A stretch of DNA of 64,000 nt from Leisingera sp. ANG59 (GTDB lineage Bacteria; Pseudomonadota; Alphaproteobacteria; Rhodobacterales; Rhodobacteraceae), in the NCBI RefSeq assembly GCF_013317235.1, contig NZ_WLCM01000009.1, positions 62,001 to 126,000 of the forward strand, in the 5' to 3' direction. A program made the position numbers and the translations under genes. Each line of letters opens with the position of its first letter. Positions within the stretch are counted from its first letter, which is position 1. Below, in pieces: positions 27,937 to 37,547 of the stretch. The notes under the pieces were generated by a model. That model saw only the letters and a list, made by a program, of their open reading frames with translations. It did not search any database and was not told the DNA's origin.

Positions 27937-29091
27937 TCAGGCCGCTTCGGTCTGCGCGGCGATCTCGGCCTCGAAGGCCCAATTGATCCAGGGCATCAGC
28001 GCGGCCACGTCGGTGGTCTCGACTGTACCGCCGCACCAGATGCGCAGGCCCGGAGGCGCGTCGCGGTAGGCGCCGATGTCATAGGCAACGCCTTCGCTTT
28101 CCAGCCGTTTGGCCACGGCCTTGGCAAAAGCAGCGCCGTCCTGGATGCGCTCGTCGGTGAACTTGAGGCAGACCGAGGTGTTGGAACGGTATTCCGGCTG
28201 CTCGGCCAGGAAGGCGATCCAAGGGTTGTCCTGAACAAAGCTTTGCACCGCTGCGAGGTTGGCATAAGCGCGTTCGCGCAGGCCTTCCATGCCGCCGACG
28301 GAGCGGGCCCAGTCGAGCGCCAGCAGGTAGTCCTCCACCGCCAGCATCGAGGGCGTGTTGATGGTGGCGCCCTGGAAGATGCCGTCGATCAGCTTGCCGC
28401 CCTTGGTCAGGCGGAAGATCTTGGGCAGCGGCCAGGCGGGGGTGTAGCTTTCCAGCCGTTCCACCGCGCGGGGGCTGAGGATGATCATGCCGTGCGCCGC
28501 TTCGCCGCCCAGCACCTTCTGCCAGGAGAAGGTGGTCACATCCAGCTTGTCCCAGGGCAGGCGCTGCGCAAAGGCCGCCGAGGTGGCGTCGCAGATGGTG
28601 AGACCCTCGCGGTCCGCCGGGATCCAGTCACCGTTGGGGACGCGCACGCCGGAGGTGGTGCCGTTCCAGGTGAAGACGACGTCATTGGTGAAATCGACGG
28701 TGGAGAGGTCCACGATCCGGCCGTAATCGGCAGTCTTGACAGTGGCATCCAGCTTCAGCTGCTTCACCGCGTCGGTGACCCAGCCGGAACCGAAGCTTTC
28801 CCAGGCCAGCATCTCGGTGCCGCGGGCGCCCAAGAGGTTCCACATCGCCATTTCCACCGCGCCGGTGTCGGAGGCAGGCACGATGCCGATCTTGTAATCG
28901 GCGGGGATGTTCAGGATGTCCCGGGTGCCTTCGATCGCTGCTTTCAGCTTCTCCTTGCCCACCGCAGCGCGGTGCGAGCGGCCCAGCGGCGCGCCTGCAA
29001 GTTTGCTCAGATCGAAGACGGGGGGTTTGGCGCAAGGGCCGGACGAAAAACGCGGATTGGCCGGCCGCGCGGCAGGTTGTTCAATAGCCAT
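27937..29091 (-). CDS. serC: Phosphoserine aminotransferase
   Basis: A 384-residue class V PLP aminotransferase converting 3-phosphohydroxypyruvate and glutamate to phosphoserine. It opens with [13 protein letters not shown], seen in alphaproteobacterial SerC. The PLP lysine is in [15 protein letters not shown], and [11 protein letters not shown] holds the PLP aspartate. The ATG at 29089-29091 is chosen; the longer frame starts 38 codons earlier in a region that folds as a leader. It is the first gene of serC-serA and diverges from serB. Confidence 0.95.
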   Translation of the reverse strand: MAIEQPAARPANPRFSSGPCAKPPVFDLSKLAGAPLGRSHRAAVGKEKLKAAIEGTRDILNIPADYKIGIVPASDTGAVEMAMWNLLGARGTEMLAWESFGSGWVTDAVKQLKLDATVKTADYGRIVDLSTVDFTNDVVFTWNGTTSGVRVPNGDWIPADREGLTICDATSAAFAQRLPWDKLDVTTFSWQKVLGGEAAHGMIILSPRAVERLESYTPAWPLPKIFRLTKGGKLIDGIFQGATINTPSMLAVEDYLLALDWARSVGGMEGLRERAYANLAAVQSFVQDNPWIAFLAEQPEYRSNTSVCLKFTDERIQDGAAFAKAVAKRLESEGVAYDIGAYRDAPPGLRIWCGGTVETTDVAALMPWINWAFEAEIAAQTEAA

Positions 29092-29097
29092 AAATGC

Positions 29098-29140
29098 TAC
29101 CCTTCCAGATAAGCGCCCCTCGTTGGGGAGGGGTGTCCCG
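29098..29140 (-). promoter_or_regulatory. Possible serC leader RNA hairpin
   Basis: The 5' region of serC can form a 6-bp hairpin (29116-29121 with 29128-29133, CCCCTC/GAGGGG on the transcript), followed by GGAAGGGTAGC just before the start codon. A serC RNA motif upstream of alphaproteobacterial serC genes has been described from comparative genomics. The placement and the G/C hairpin fit my memory of it, but I cannot run the covariance model. Confidence 0.42.
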
Positions 29141-29371
29141 TGATCAGAGCTAGTGTGCTGCAGCGCGGCACGCAACAGAAATTTCGGAAAAATGCGGCTG
29201 TTCATCTATTTTTTGCGACATGAATTTCCACCATCGGAAACAGCCGCGCTGAAATGGCGCAAACGGCCGCTCCTTATGATGCCTGCTGATTTCAGCAGTT
29301 TTTTGCTGTCTGGCTGTTCCTGCGGGAGGGCGCTATGACATTGGCAAACAGCGCTGGAACGGAGCCCGCCG

Positions 29372-30247
29372 ATGTACACCGCCACCCTGCTTTGCAACCC
29401 TGCCCGACCGGTGCTGGAGCCCGCGCTGATCGAATCACTGCGCAATGCCTGGGGCGGCGATGAGGCGGTGTGGCTGGCCCTGGGGGCGGCGGCGGAGTTT
29501 CCGCTGAAACAGATGCCGGACAACCGCTGGGACGTCTGGACGGACCTGCAGGGCATGGGTGTGGATCTGGTCATTCAGCCCAGCGCCGGGCGGAAGAAGA
29601 AAATGCTGCTGGCGGACATGGACTCCACCATGATCCAGCAGGAATGCATCGACGAGCTGGCCGAGGAGGCGGGCGTCGGGGCGCGGGTCAAGGACATCAC
29701 CGCGCGGGCGATGAACGGGGAGCTGGATTTCGAAGGCGCGCTGGTCGAGCGGGTCGGGCTGTTGAAGGGGTTGCCGGAGACGGTGATCACCAAAGTGCTG
29801 GAGGAACGCATCACGCTGATGCCCGGCGGCAAGCAGCTGCTGGCGACGATGAAGGCAGACGGCGCCTATGCGGCGCTGGTGTCGGGCGGTTTTACGGCCT
29901 TTACCGCGCAGGTGGCGGCAGAGCTGGGTTTCGACGAGAACCGCGCCAACACGCTGCTGACAAAGGACGGCAAGCTGACCGGCGAGGCGGGCCGCCCGAT
30001 CCTGGGACGGGAGGCCAAGGTGGAGGCGCTGGAGCAGATCAGCGCCCGGCTGGGGATCGCGGAGGCGGATGTGATTGCGGTGGGCGACGGCGCAAATGAC
30101 CTCGGCATGCTTAAGCGCGCGGGCGCAGGTGTAGCGCTGCATGCCAAACCCTCGGTTGCGGCGGAATGCGATATCCGCATCAACCACGGCGACCTGACGG
30201 CGCTTCTGTATGTCCAGGGCTATGCCCAGGACGAATTCAAAGGCTGA
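29372..30247 (+). CDS. serB: Phosphoserine phosphatase
   Basis: A 291-residue HAD-superfamily phosphatase giving serine from phosphoserine, the last step of the pathway whose other two genes are adjacent. Motif I is DMDST at residues 82-86 (nucleophile Asp82). The substrate loop is VSGGFTAF and motif III/IV is VGDGANDLGML. The first 75 residues form a degenerate ACT-like N-terminal domain. It diverges from serC across 280 bp that carries both promoters. Confidence 0.96.
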   Translation: MYTATLLCNPARPVLEPALIESLRNAWGGDEAVWLALGAAAEFPLKQMPDNRWDVWTDLQGMGVDLVIQPSAGRKKKMLLADMDSTMIQQECIDELAEEAGVGARVKDITARAMNGELDFEGALVERVGLLKGLPETVITKVLEERITLMPGGKQLLATMKADGAYAALVSGGFTAFTAQVAAELGFDENRANTLLTKDGKLTGEAGRPILGREAKVEALEQISARLGIAEADVIAVGDGANDLGMLKRAGAGVALHAKPSVAAECDIRINHGDLTALLYVQGYAQDEFKG

Positions 30248-30255
30248 TCAACAAC

Positions 30256-31014
30256 ATGCTGGAAGTGGGTTTCGAGACCCTGCTGCTGTTGCTGGCGGCG
30301 GGGTTTGCTGCCGGGTTCATTGATGCGATTGCCGGCGGCGGCGGGCTGATCACTGTTCCGGTGCTGCTGCTGGCCGGGGCCAATCCGGTCACTGCGCTGT
30401 CGACCAACAAGATCCAGGGGCTGTTCGGCGCCGCTACGGCGGCGGCCACATATGCACGCGCCGGCCATGTCGACCTGAAGGCCCAGGTCGGGCCAGCGCT
30501 GATTGCCTTTGCGGCGGCAGTTGCGGGTGCGTTTCTGGTGGCTTACCTGCCCACCGAATGGATCCGGGTGATCCTGCCGGTGCTGCTGATCGGGATTGCC
30601 ATTTTCTTTGCGCTGAAAAAGGGGCTGGACGATCTCGACCGGCACCGCCGCCTGTCCCCTGCCCTGTTCACCGCGCTCATCGTTCCGCTGTGCGGGGCCT
30701 ATGACGGGTTGCTGGGGCCTGGCGCGGGCAGCTTCTACATGCTCGCCTTTGTGTCGCTGGCGGGCTACGGCATCCTGCGCGCAACCGCCCACACCAAGCT
30801 GCTGAATTTCGCATCTAACGCAGGCGGGCTGCTGGCGTTTTCCTTCTTTGCCACGCCCTGGTGGATCACTGGCCTGCTGATGGGCTGCGCCCAGATCGCA
30901 GGGGCGCGGGCAGGTGCGGGACTGGCCAAGAAGCAGGGGGCAAAGGTGATCAAGCCGCTGTTGGTGGTGACCTCCGTCTCGCTTGCGGCCAAGCTGCTGT
31001 GGGATATGCTGTAG
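30256..31014 (+). CDS. TSUP (TauE/SafE) family permease
   Basis: A 252-residue membrane protein with about eight hydrophobic segments and the inverted-repeat signature of the family: GFIDAIAGGGGLITVPVLLLAG near the N-terminus and GAYDGLLGPGAGSFYMLAFV in the second half. It matches the YfcA-like branch, thought to export sulfite, sulfonate-derived or organic anions. Substrate is unassigned. It starts 8 nt after the serB stop with a poor ribosome site, so it may depend on coupling to serB. Confidence 0.87.
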   Translation: MLEVGFETLLLLLAAGFAAGFIDAIAGGGGLITVPVLLLAGANPVTALSTNKIQGLFGAATAAATYARAGHVDLKAQVGPALIAFAAAVAGAFLVAYLPTEWIRVILPVLLIGIAIFFALKKGLDDLDRHRRLSPALFTALIVPLCGAYDGLLGPGAGSFYMLAFVSLAGYGILRATAHTKLLNFASNAGGLLAFSFFATPWWITGLLMGCAQIAGARAGAGLAKKQGAKVIKPLLVVTSVSLAAKLLWDML

Positions 31015-31037
31015 GGCTGGCATTGGTCCGCCCATAT

Positions 31038-31063
31038 TTAACATTTCATTTAATTAACATTCA
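31038..31063. promoter_or_regulatory. Direct repeat TTAACATT in front of the ArsR gene
   Basis: TTAACATTTCA at 31038 and TTAACATTCA at 31054 are repeated 16 bp apart in an AT-rich stretch immediately before the ArsR-family start. Such placement suits autoregulation by the ArsR protein or a promoter. Functional assignment is inferred. Confidence 0.38.
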
Positions 31064-31398
31064 TGCTAATAAAAGGCATGACACCGATTCTGAAATCCTT
31101 TGCCGCGCTGTCGGACGAAACCCGGCTGATGATCGTGGATCAGCTGATTGCCGAAGGTGAGCTGCCCGCCGGGGATCTGGCCCCCGGGGCAGGCATTTCG
31201 GCTCCTGCAATTTCGCGCCACCTGAAAGTCCTGCGCGAGGCCGGGCTGGTAATCCAGCGGGCCGAGGGCACAAGACGGCTCTATTCTGCCCGGCCTGAGG
31301 GGCTGCGGATGATCGCCGAATGGACACAGTCGCGGCGCGCCTTCTGGGAAGGCAGCCTGGACAGGCTGGAAGCAGCCCTGATGGAGGACGAGGCATGA
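31063..31398 (+). CDS. ArsR-family winged-helix regulator
   Basis: An approximately 111-residue helix-turn-helix protein: KSFAALSDETRLMIVDQLI, then GISAPAISRHLKVLREAGLV as recognition helix and wing RAEGTRRLYSARPEGL. There are no metal-binding cysteines, so it is not an arsenic or metal sensor of the classical kind. Its pairing with an SRPBCC (AHSA1) gene that overlaps its stop codon is a common conserved unit. Start is uncertain: the first ATG lacks a Shine-Dalgarno site, and another ATG five codons later is preceded very closely by AAAAGG. Confidence 0.87.
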   Translation: MLIKGMTPILKSFAALSDETRLMIVDQLIAEGELPAGDLAPGAGISAPAISRHLKVLREAGLVIQRAEGTRRLYSARPEGLRMIAEWTQSRRAFWEGSLDRLEAALMEDEA

Positions 31399-31832
31399 GC
31401 GACCTGCAGCTGAAGCGGACATTTCCGGTCAGCCCGGAGAAACTGTTTGCCTGGGTGACCACACCGGACAAGTTGCTGCAATGGTGGGGGCCGGAAGGGG
31501 TTACCATTCCGGAACATGACCTGAACCTGAGCCGCACCGGCCCCTGGTATTCCATTATGCAGAACAGCGACGGCCAGCGGTTCCATGTTTCCGGCCAGGT
31601 AACTCATGTGGATGCGCCGAAATCCGTCGGTTTCACCTGGGCCTGGCACGAGGAAGACGGCAGCCGCGGCGCCGAAAGCCACGTGACCCTTACCATCGCT
31701 GCTGCTGGGGATGGCGCCCTGCTGCTGGTTGATCACCGCGATCTGGGTGATGACGAAATTGCCGCAAGCCATGAAGAGGGCTGGACCTCCACCCTGCGCA
31801 AACTGGAGGCGCTGCTAGCCGCAGAGACCTAA
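31395..31832 (+). CDS. SRPBCC (AHSA1/START-like) domain protein
   Basis: A 145-residue helix-grip protein with a hydrophobic pocket. The N-terminal LKRTFPVSPEKLFAWVTTPD, the WWGPEGVTIPEHDL segment and the C-terminal GWTSTLRKLEALL are typical of AHSA1-like proteins found with ArsR partners. Ligand is unknown. It overlaps the ArsR gene by 4 nt (ATGA), and a YCII-domain gene follows 29 nt later. The three probably form one operon. Confidence 0.87.
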   Translation: MSDLQLKRTFPVSPEKLFAWVTTPDKLLQWWGPEGVTIPEHDLNLSRTGPWYSIMQNSDGQRFHVSGQVTHVDAPKSVGFTWAWHEEDGSRGAESHVTLTIAAAGDGALLLVDHRDLGDDEIAASHEEGWTSTLRKLEALLAAET

Positions 31833-31861
31833 TCCATCAACAAAACCAAGGGAGTAGACCA

Positions 31862-32182
31862 ATGCCACAGTTCATTTTTGCCTATCACGGCGGCAAGACC
31901 CCGGAGAGCGAGGAAGAAGGCGCGAGGGTCATGCAGGCCTGGAAGGACTGGATGGGAGCAATGGGAGACGCCCTGAAGATCCCGGGTGCACCGGTTGGGA
32001 TGTCCAAGACCGTCAGCGCCGGCGGGGTGGCGGACAATGGCGGCGCCAATCCGCTGTCGGGCTATTCGGTGGTGGAGGCGGCTGATCAGGATGCCGCCTG
32101 TGCAATGGCCAAGGGCTGTCCGATGGTGGCAGACGGCAGCGGCTCCGTTGAAGTCGCTGAAATCATCGACATGGAGATGTAA
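31862..32182 (+). CDS. YCII-related domain protein
   Basis: A 106-residue ferredoxin-like-fold protein: MPQFIFAYHGGKTPES at the start, WKDWMGAMGDALKIPGAPV in the middle and GYSVVEAADQDAACAMAKGCP near the end match the YCII/DGPF family. These small proteins are often encoded with sigma factors or AHSA1 proteins, and no enzyme activity is established. AAGGGAG precedes the ATG. Its transcript likely ends at the bidirectional terminator shared with the asparaginase gene. Confidence 0.85.
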   Translation: MPQFIFAYHGGKTPESEEEGARVMQAWKDWMGAMGDALKIPGAPVGMSKTVSAGGVADNGGANPLSGYSVVEAADQDAACAMAKGCPMVADGSGSVEVAEIIDMEM

Positions 32183-32183
32183 G

Positions 32184-32217
32184 AAAATGCCCCGGTTCTG
32201 GACCGGGGCACTTGCAT
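32184..32217. terminator. Bidirectional terminator, YCII gene / asparaginase gene
   Basis: A perfect 9-bp stem (32188-32196 with 32202-32210, 5-nt loop). On the minus strand it is followed by TTTTCTT, a good tract for the asparaginase gene; on the plus strand by CTTGCATTT. Confidence 0.88.
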
Positions 32218-33216
32218 TTAGAACAGCAGCTCGGCGGCGGGGCGGATGGATCCGCATTCCAGCCCGCGGCGGCTGTAGAGCATCTTGTTCATGTATTTGG
32301 CGGTCTCCGGGTGATCTGCATCCAGCACGCCGAGGCTGACCATCAGCGCCGCAATGGCGCATTCGCTGGCGCGGGTGCTGCCATCGGAGATCTTCAGTGC
32401 GACGCCCAGTTTCTGTTCCGGCAGGATGGCGATGAACACCGCCTCAGCCCCGGTCTTGATCGCCACCTTGCCGCCCATGGCGCGCATCAGGTTGGTGCAG
32501 CAGCGGGTTTCGCCCGCCACCAGCTCCGGATGCGCGGTCATCGCCGCGACCAGCTGCTGCGCCGCCTCAGACGCGCGGTCGGAGCGGTCCGCGGCGCTGG
32601 CGAACCAGGCCATCGAGCGCGCTAGCCCGGTGACGGTGGTGGCAAAGTTCGGCGCAGAGCAGCCGTCGATGCCATAGGCCGGGCTGTCCTGTCCGGTGGT
32701 TTCCTCAAACGCTGCAAGGCAGGCCTGCTGCACCGGGTGATCCACCTCGATGTATTCAGTGCCGCCGCCCAGGTACTGGTTCAGGGTCAGGAAGCCCGCG
32801 TGCTTGCCGGAGCAGTTGTTGTGCACCTGGCAGGGGCTGCTGTCGGTCTTGATCAGTTCGTTGCGGGCGGGGATGTCGTCCGGCAGCTGCGGGCCGCAGC
32901 GGAAGTCGTCATCAGTCATGCCCAGCTGGCCCAGCCACGCGTTGACCCGGTCGGTATGAATATGCGCGCCGTTGTGCGACGCGCAGGCCAGCGCCAGCTG
33001 TTCCGGGTTCAGCCCGTAGCGTGCGGCGGCACCGGAGGTGATCAGCGGCAGTGCCTGGATCATCTTGGCCGAGCTGCGCGGATAGATAACTGCGTCCGGA
33101 TCGCCCCAACTGCGCACCACCTGGCCGCTGTCGTCGCAAATGACGGCATGGCCCAGGTGCAGGCTTTCCAGCAGCGGGCCGCGCCAGACTTCGGCCATGG
33201 GCACTGGATTCGGCAT
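32218..33216 (-). CDS. L-asparaginase, Rhizobium etli (class 3) type
   Basis: A 332-residue hydrolase converting asparagine to aspartate and ammonia, of the AnsA family unrelated to the E. coli enzymes. The Ser-Lys tandem characteristic of this class is visible as Ser48 and Lys51 in YPRSSAKMIQ. The zinc-site residues Cys135 and Lys138 lie in HNNCSGKHAGF, with a further cysteine at 186 (YGIDGCSAPN). No signal peptide is present. ATG at 33214-33216 has GGGGAG about 7 nt upstream; a longer frame adds 13 codons. Confidence 0.9.
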   Translation of the reverse strand: MPNPVPMAEVWRGPLLESLHLGHAVICDDSGQVVRSWGDPDAVIYPRSSAKMIQALPLITSGAAARYGLNPEQLALACASHNGAHIHTDRVNAWLGQLGMTDDDFRCGPQLPDDIPARNELIKTDSSPCQVHNNCSGKHAGFLTLNQYLGGGTEYIEVDHPVQQACLAAFEETTGQDSPAYGIDGCSAPNFATTVTGLARSMAWFASAADRSDRASEAAQQLVAAMTAHPELVAGETRCCTNLMRAMGGKVAIKTGAEAVFIAILPEQKLGVALKISDGSTRASECAIAALMVSLGVLDADHPETAKYMNKMLYSRRGLECGSIRPAAELLF

Positions 33217-33397
33217 GATGTCTCCCCTCAAGTTTTCTGGGCGAAATCCTGCCAAAACGCACTTTCGCCCGTGGTGCTAGTTACGTTAGTGTGCTTGTGT
33301 AGCGCAAGCGAAGGGATCGGGACCAGACAGCGGTTGAACGCTGCGGGCCCTTTGCTTGGTTTTGAGGTATGAAAGAACAGTCTTGGAGTCGGGACAA

Positions 33398-33928
33398 ATG
33401 GCATTGAAACTCGCCCGCGTGGCTGCGGGCCTGTGTCTGGCAGCATTGGCAACCGCCGCAACAGCACAGGAAACGTCGAACAACCGGGTTGCGGCCAAGG
33501 TGGATTGGAGCGTTTTCGAGGGCAACGATCCGAACGAATGCTGGGGGGTTTCCGCGCCGAAGGAGACCGTGAACACCCGCGACGGACGTGTCGTGGCGGT
33601 GCGCCGCAGCGAGATCCAGCTGTTTGTCACCTTCCGCAGCGGCGATGCCCCCAAGGGCGAGGTGAGCTTCACCGGCGGCTACCCGTTTGCGCCAGGATCG
33701 ACCGTGAACATGGCGATAGGTGATTCCGAGTTCGAACTGTTCACTGAAGGCGAATGGGCCTGGCCTGCAACGCCTGCGGATGATGCCAAAATCGTCACCG
33801 CCATGAAGCGCGGCGCCGATGCGGTGCTGACCGCGCGTTCGGCCCGCGGCACCCAGACCAAGGACACCTTCTCGCTGCTGGGGTTCACTGCAGCGGTGGA
33901 AGATGCGGAAAAGCGCTGCAGCAAGTAA
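33398..33928 (+). CDS. Invasion-associated locus B (IalB) family exported protein
   Basis: A 176-residue secreted protein. Its signal peptide ends TAATAQ-E near residue 24. The mature part has WSVFEGNDPNECWGVSAPKE, a mid-protein strand set (IQLFVTFRSGD, VSFTGGYPFAPGS) and SARGTQTKDTFSLLGF, features of the IalB fold. One cysteine lies in the N-terminal part and one near the C-terminus. The name derives from a Bartonella invasion factor; in free-living marine relatives its role is unknown. A strong terminator follows. Confidence 0.8.
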   Translation: MALKLARVAAGLCLAALATAATAQETSNNRVAAKVDWSVFEGNDPNECWGVSAPKETVNTRDGRVVAVRRSEIQLFVTFRSGDAPKGEVSFTGGYPFAPGSTVNMAIGDSEFELFTEGEWAWPATPADDAKIVTAMKRGADAVLTARSARGTQTKDTFSLLGFTAAVEDAEKRCSK

Positions 33929-33955
33929 TCCTCTGCATGTATGCGGAGCGACAAG

Positions 33956-33984
33956 ACCCCGGCCTGCGCCGGGGTTTTCTTGTT
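33956..33984 (+). terminator. Rho-independent terminator of the IalB-like gene
   Basis: A perfect 8-bp stem (33956-33963 with 33968-33975, loop CTGC) is followed by TTTCTTGTT, 27 nt after the stop codon. Confidence 0.92.
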
Positions 33985-34027
33985 CAAGACAGGAGCGGCG
34001 CGTAACATGAAGCAGGAGGTACCGGCC

Positions 34028-34411
34028 ATGCTGCGCAAAGTTGCTTGTTGTCTATTTCTGGCGGCGACGCCCGGATTTGCCGATCCTGCGCTGGAGTGCG
34101 GTGATGCCGGCTCTCAAGTCGAAATCGGCGAATGTGTTGCCGACGACGAGGAGCGCGTGGAAGCCGCATTGGCCGCGGCATTGCGATTTGCGCTGGATGC
34201 CGCTGAAGAATTGGACAACGTCACTGAACGGGTTGTTGCAGTTCCGGCGCTTGAGGCAGGGCAAAAGGCCTGGGAAGCCTACCGTGAGGAGCATTGCGCC
34301 TTTGTCGGGGCAACATACGGCGGCGGATCAGGCACAGGCATAGCAATCCGCTCCTGCTGGACGTCGCTCGGCCGTGCCAGGGTTGATGAGCTGATGCGCT
34401 ACGCCCGGTAG
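34028..34411 (+). CDS. LprI/DUF1311-type exported protein
   Basis: A 127-residue protein with signal peptide MLRKVACCLFLAATPGFA and a mature domain with four cysteines. The C-terminal half has the pattern of the lysozyme-inhibitor LprI family: GQKAWEAYREEHCAFVGATYG, then GSGTGIAIRSCWTSLGRARVDEL. That family includes a lysozyme inhibitor from Mycobacterium, but activity here is only inferred. The ATG at 34028 is chosen because AGGAGG lies 8 nt upstream; an ATG seven codons earlier overlaps that site. Confidence 0.78.
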   Translation: MLRKVACCLFLAATPGFADPALECGDAGSQVEIGECVADDEERVEAALAAALRFALDAAEELDNVTERVVAVPALEAGQKAWEAYREEHCAFVGATYGGGSGTGIAIRSCWTSLGRARVDELMRYAR

Positions 34412-34506
34412 CGGGCTCCACCGGCTTTTTCACAGGATTCCTTTTGATCTCCGTTCGAAATCCTATATAGAGCCGCATCCGCCCACCATCACCCGAGGCT
34501 TTTGCC

Positions 34507-35694
<1,188 letters not shown>

Positions 35695-35733
35695 CCCGGC
35701 TCCGGCCCCGCTGCGGCAGGGTCCCCGGCTGCC

Positions 35734-36975
35734 TTAACTGAAGATGAAGTCGTCCGCTGTCAGCCCGCCGGTGAAACCGGTGAGCTCGATATCGTGGTTG
35801 CCGTAGTAACTGATCAGCGTGTTGCCGCCCTGCTCGGTGATGGTCAGATCGCCGAAGCCGCTGATCACCGTCCCCGAAAACTCGATCCTGTCGTTACCCC
35901 TGCCGAAATCGGTGATAGTCTCGTCTTCCCAGTAATCCGCGTATACAAAGACAAACACGTCCGCGCGGGCGCCCCCGGTCAGAGCATCAGAGCCGTCGCC
36001 ACCTACAATTCTGTCGCGGCCGGCGCCGCCGTTTAAAGTGTCATCTCCGCGGCCGCCGTACAGCGTGTCATTCCCGCCATTTCCGCGCAGGATGTCGCTG
36101 TCATTGCTTCCGCCTGAATAGTCCCCGCTGTCCGAACCGCCATGGAGCACGTCATGGCCCTTACCGCCCGAAATCCGGTCGGCGCCCTGGCCGCCGCTGA
36201 CAGTATCCGCACCGCCGCCGCCAAACAGCCTGTCATCCGCTTCGCGGCCGAGCACTGTGTCGCTGCCGGCCATTGCCCGGATCACCGTATCCTGACCGGT
36301 CGCAAGCACCGTCTCGGAACGTTCGCTGGCCTCGATCACAACACGGCCGGCCTGGTTGAGGCTTGCAGTCCAGCCCTCTGTGCCGCCGGTGCCGCCGTAA
36401 AGGTGCTGCAGGGCCTGCAGATCGAAAATGCCAAGTTCGGTGGCATTGTAGCCGCCGTAGTTGTAGGTCATGACCGAATGGGCCTGGTCGTCGAGGTGTC
36501 CTGCCAGCGTGTTTTCGCCATCATGGGGGTGCTCCAGCCCCACAGCATGGCCGATTTCGTGCAGAATCGTTTCATAGCCGTATGAACCCGGCGCCATGCT
36601 GCTGCCCTGGATTGCCAGCTGCCCCTGCCCGGTGGAGTAGGCACTGGACCAGGCATAGTGCGCCCAGCCTGCGGCGCTGCCGCCATCGTAGCCGAACACA
36701 TTGATCATCGCCGGGCCATCGGTTTCGACAAAGATCAGCCCGGCGGCCTCCTCGAATTCGGCCAGCGCCAGGCGGAAATAGTCGCGCTGCGTCTCGTTGA
36801 AGGACCAGTAGCCGGTTGCGCCATAAGGATCGCTGGAGGCGTCACCCAGTTCACCGCTGCTGACGAAACTATAGGTCACAACCGTTTGAGTGCCGAGGCT
36901 GACCTGACTGTTCCAGCGGTAATTGCCATTCGACGTATAGGCCAGAAGTGACGTGTAGTCTGAGACTTCGGACAT
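35734..36975 (-). CDS. Serralysin-type (M10) metalloprotease with RTX repeats
   Basis: A 413-residue secreted zinc protease. The zinc motif HEIGHAVGLEHP lies at residues 139-150, followed by the Met-turn SVMTYN (167-172), as in metzincins. Calcium-binding RTX nonapeptides (GGxGxDxxx type) run from about 238 to 335. The C-terminal hydrophobic strand region ends DDFIFS, the usual uncleaved type I secretion signal. There is no N-terminal signal peptide, as expected. ATG at 36973-36975 is chosen because GTGGAG lies 7 nt upstream; a GTG 30 codons earlier has no site. No type I secretion genes are in the window. Confidence 0.9.
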   Translation of the reverse strand: MSEVSDYTSLLAYTSNGNYRWNSQVSLGTQTVVTYSFVSSGELGDASSDPYGATGYWSFNETQRDYFRLALAEFEEAAGLIFVETDGPAMINVFGYDGGSAAGWAHYAWSSAYSTGQGQLAIQGSSMAPGSYGYETILHEIGHAVGLEHPHDGENTLAGHLDDQAHSVMTYNYGGYNATELGIFDLQALQHLYGGTGGTEGWTASLNQAGRVVIEASERSETVLATGQDTVIRAMAGSDTVLGREADDRLFGGGGADTVSGGQGADRISGGKGHDVLHGGSDSGDYSGGSNDSDILRGNGGNDTLYGGRGDDTLNGGAGRDRIVGGDGSDALTGGARADVFVFVYADYWEDETITDFGRGNDRIEFSGTVISGFGDLTITEQGGNTLISYYGNHDIELTGFTGGLTADDFIFS

Positions 36976-37307
36976 CCTTGCTCTCCACTGCTCCACCGCC
37001 GGTAAAGTATTGTTTGCAAATGCGGCCAAGTTTGGCCACTTTTCAGGCGCAACCGGAGCAAACACGTTAAGGTTTGTTGTAAATGGCGGATATCTGCGTG
37101 TTAGGGACGCTGCCGGGCGCGGATTCCGGCCAATCCGCCCGGCACGGCCGCCAGAGGTTCAGCAGCCCCCACGCCTGTTGCAAGGCGGGCACAGTACCTG
37201 ACGCTTGAGCCGCCGCCGCATTCTTTCCCAAATCCGGCTCAAATTCCGCCGCTTCGGGCAAACAGTTTCCTGAGTACGGACAATCAAATTTTCAGAAGGA
37301 AACGCAG
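36976..37307. other. 332-bp spacer between serralysin-like gene and a small ORF
   Basis: The spacer presumably carries divergent promoters for the protease (minus) and the 69-residue protein (plus). A split 6-bp dyad, AACACG...CGTGTT at about 37062-37102, is the only structure I noticed. I see no RNA gene, terminator or convincing reading frame in it. Confidence 0.6.
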
Positions 37308-37517
37308 ATGGCTCCGATGCAACAAAAAACCGGCCCGATCGACCCCAGTGTTCTGGATCTGATCCGCAGCGAACGCCAGAAGGCGCTGAGCCCGCGGGAG
37401 TGGAAATTCCGTCTTCGCGGATATGGCTTCGCGGTGAAACGCGTGGGCGGGACCCAAGTCCTGACACGGCTGACGACCGGAGCAGAGATGGGGCCGCTGC
37501 CGCCGGAATTTTCCTGA
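37308..37517 (+). CDS. Small conserved-looking protein, unknown function
   Basis: A 69-residue basic protein beginning MAPMQQKTGPIDPSVLDLI. The middle is amphipathic and charged (SPREWKFRLRGYGFAVKRVG) and the end is hydrophilic, with no membrane segment or cysteine. An AAGGAA ribosome site 6 nt before the ATG supports real translation. The composition looks coding and not like a shadow frame. I do not recognise a domain. It converges on the LOG-family gene 30 nt downstream. Confidence 0.65.
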   Translation: MAPMQQKTGPIDPSVLDLIRSERQKALSPREWKFRLRGYGFAVKRVGGTQVLTRLTTGAEMGPLPPEFS

Positions 37518-37547
37518 TCCCGACGGCATCTGCTTCGTTGCCTGCGA

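Noticed and set aside
31063-31398. Arsenic or metal resistance operon headed by the ArsR protein
   Set aside because: The protein has no metal-binding cysteines and its neighbours are SRPBCC and YCII proteins, not arsenate reductase or efflux genes.
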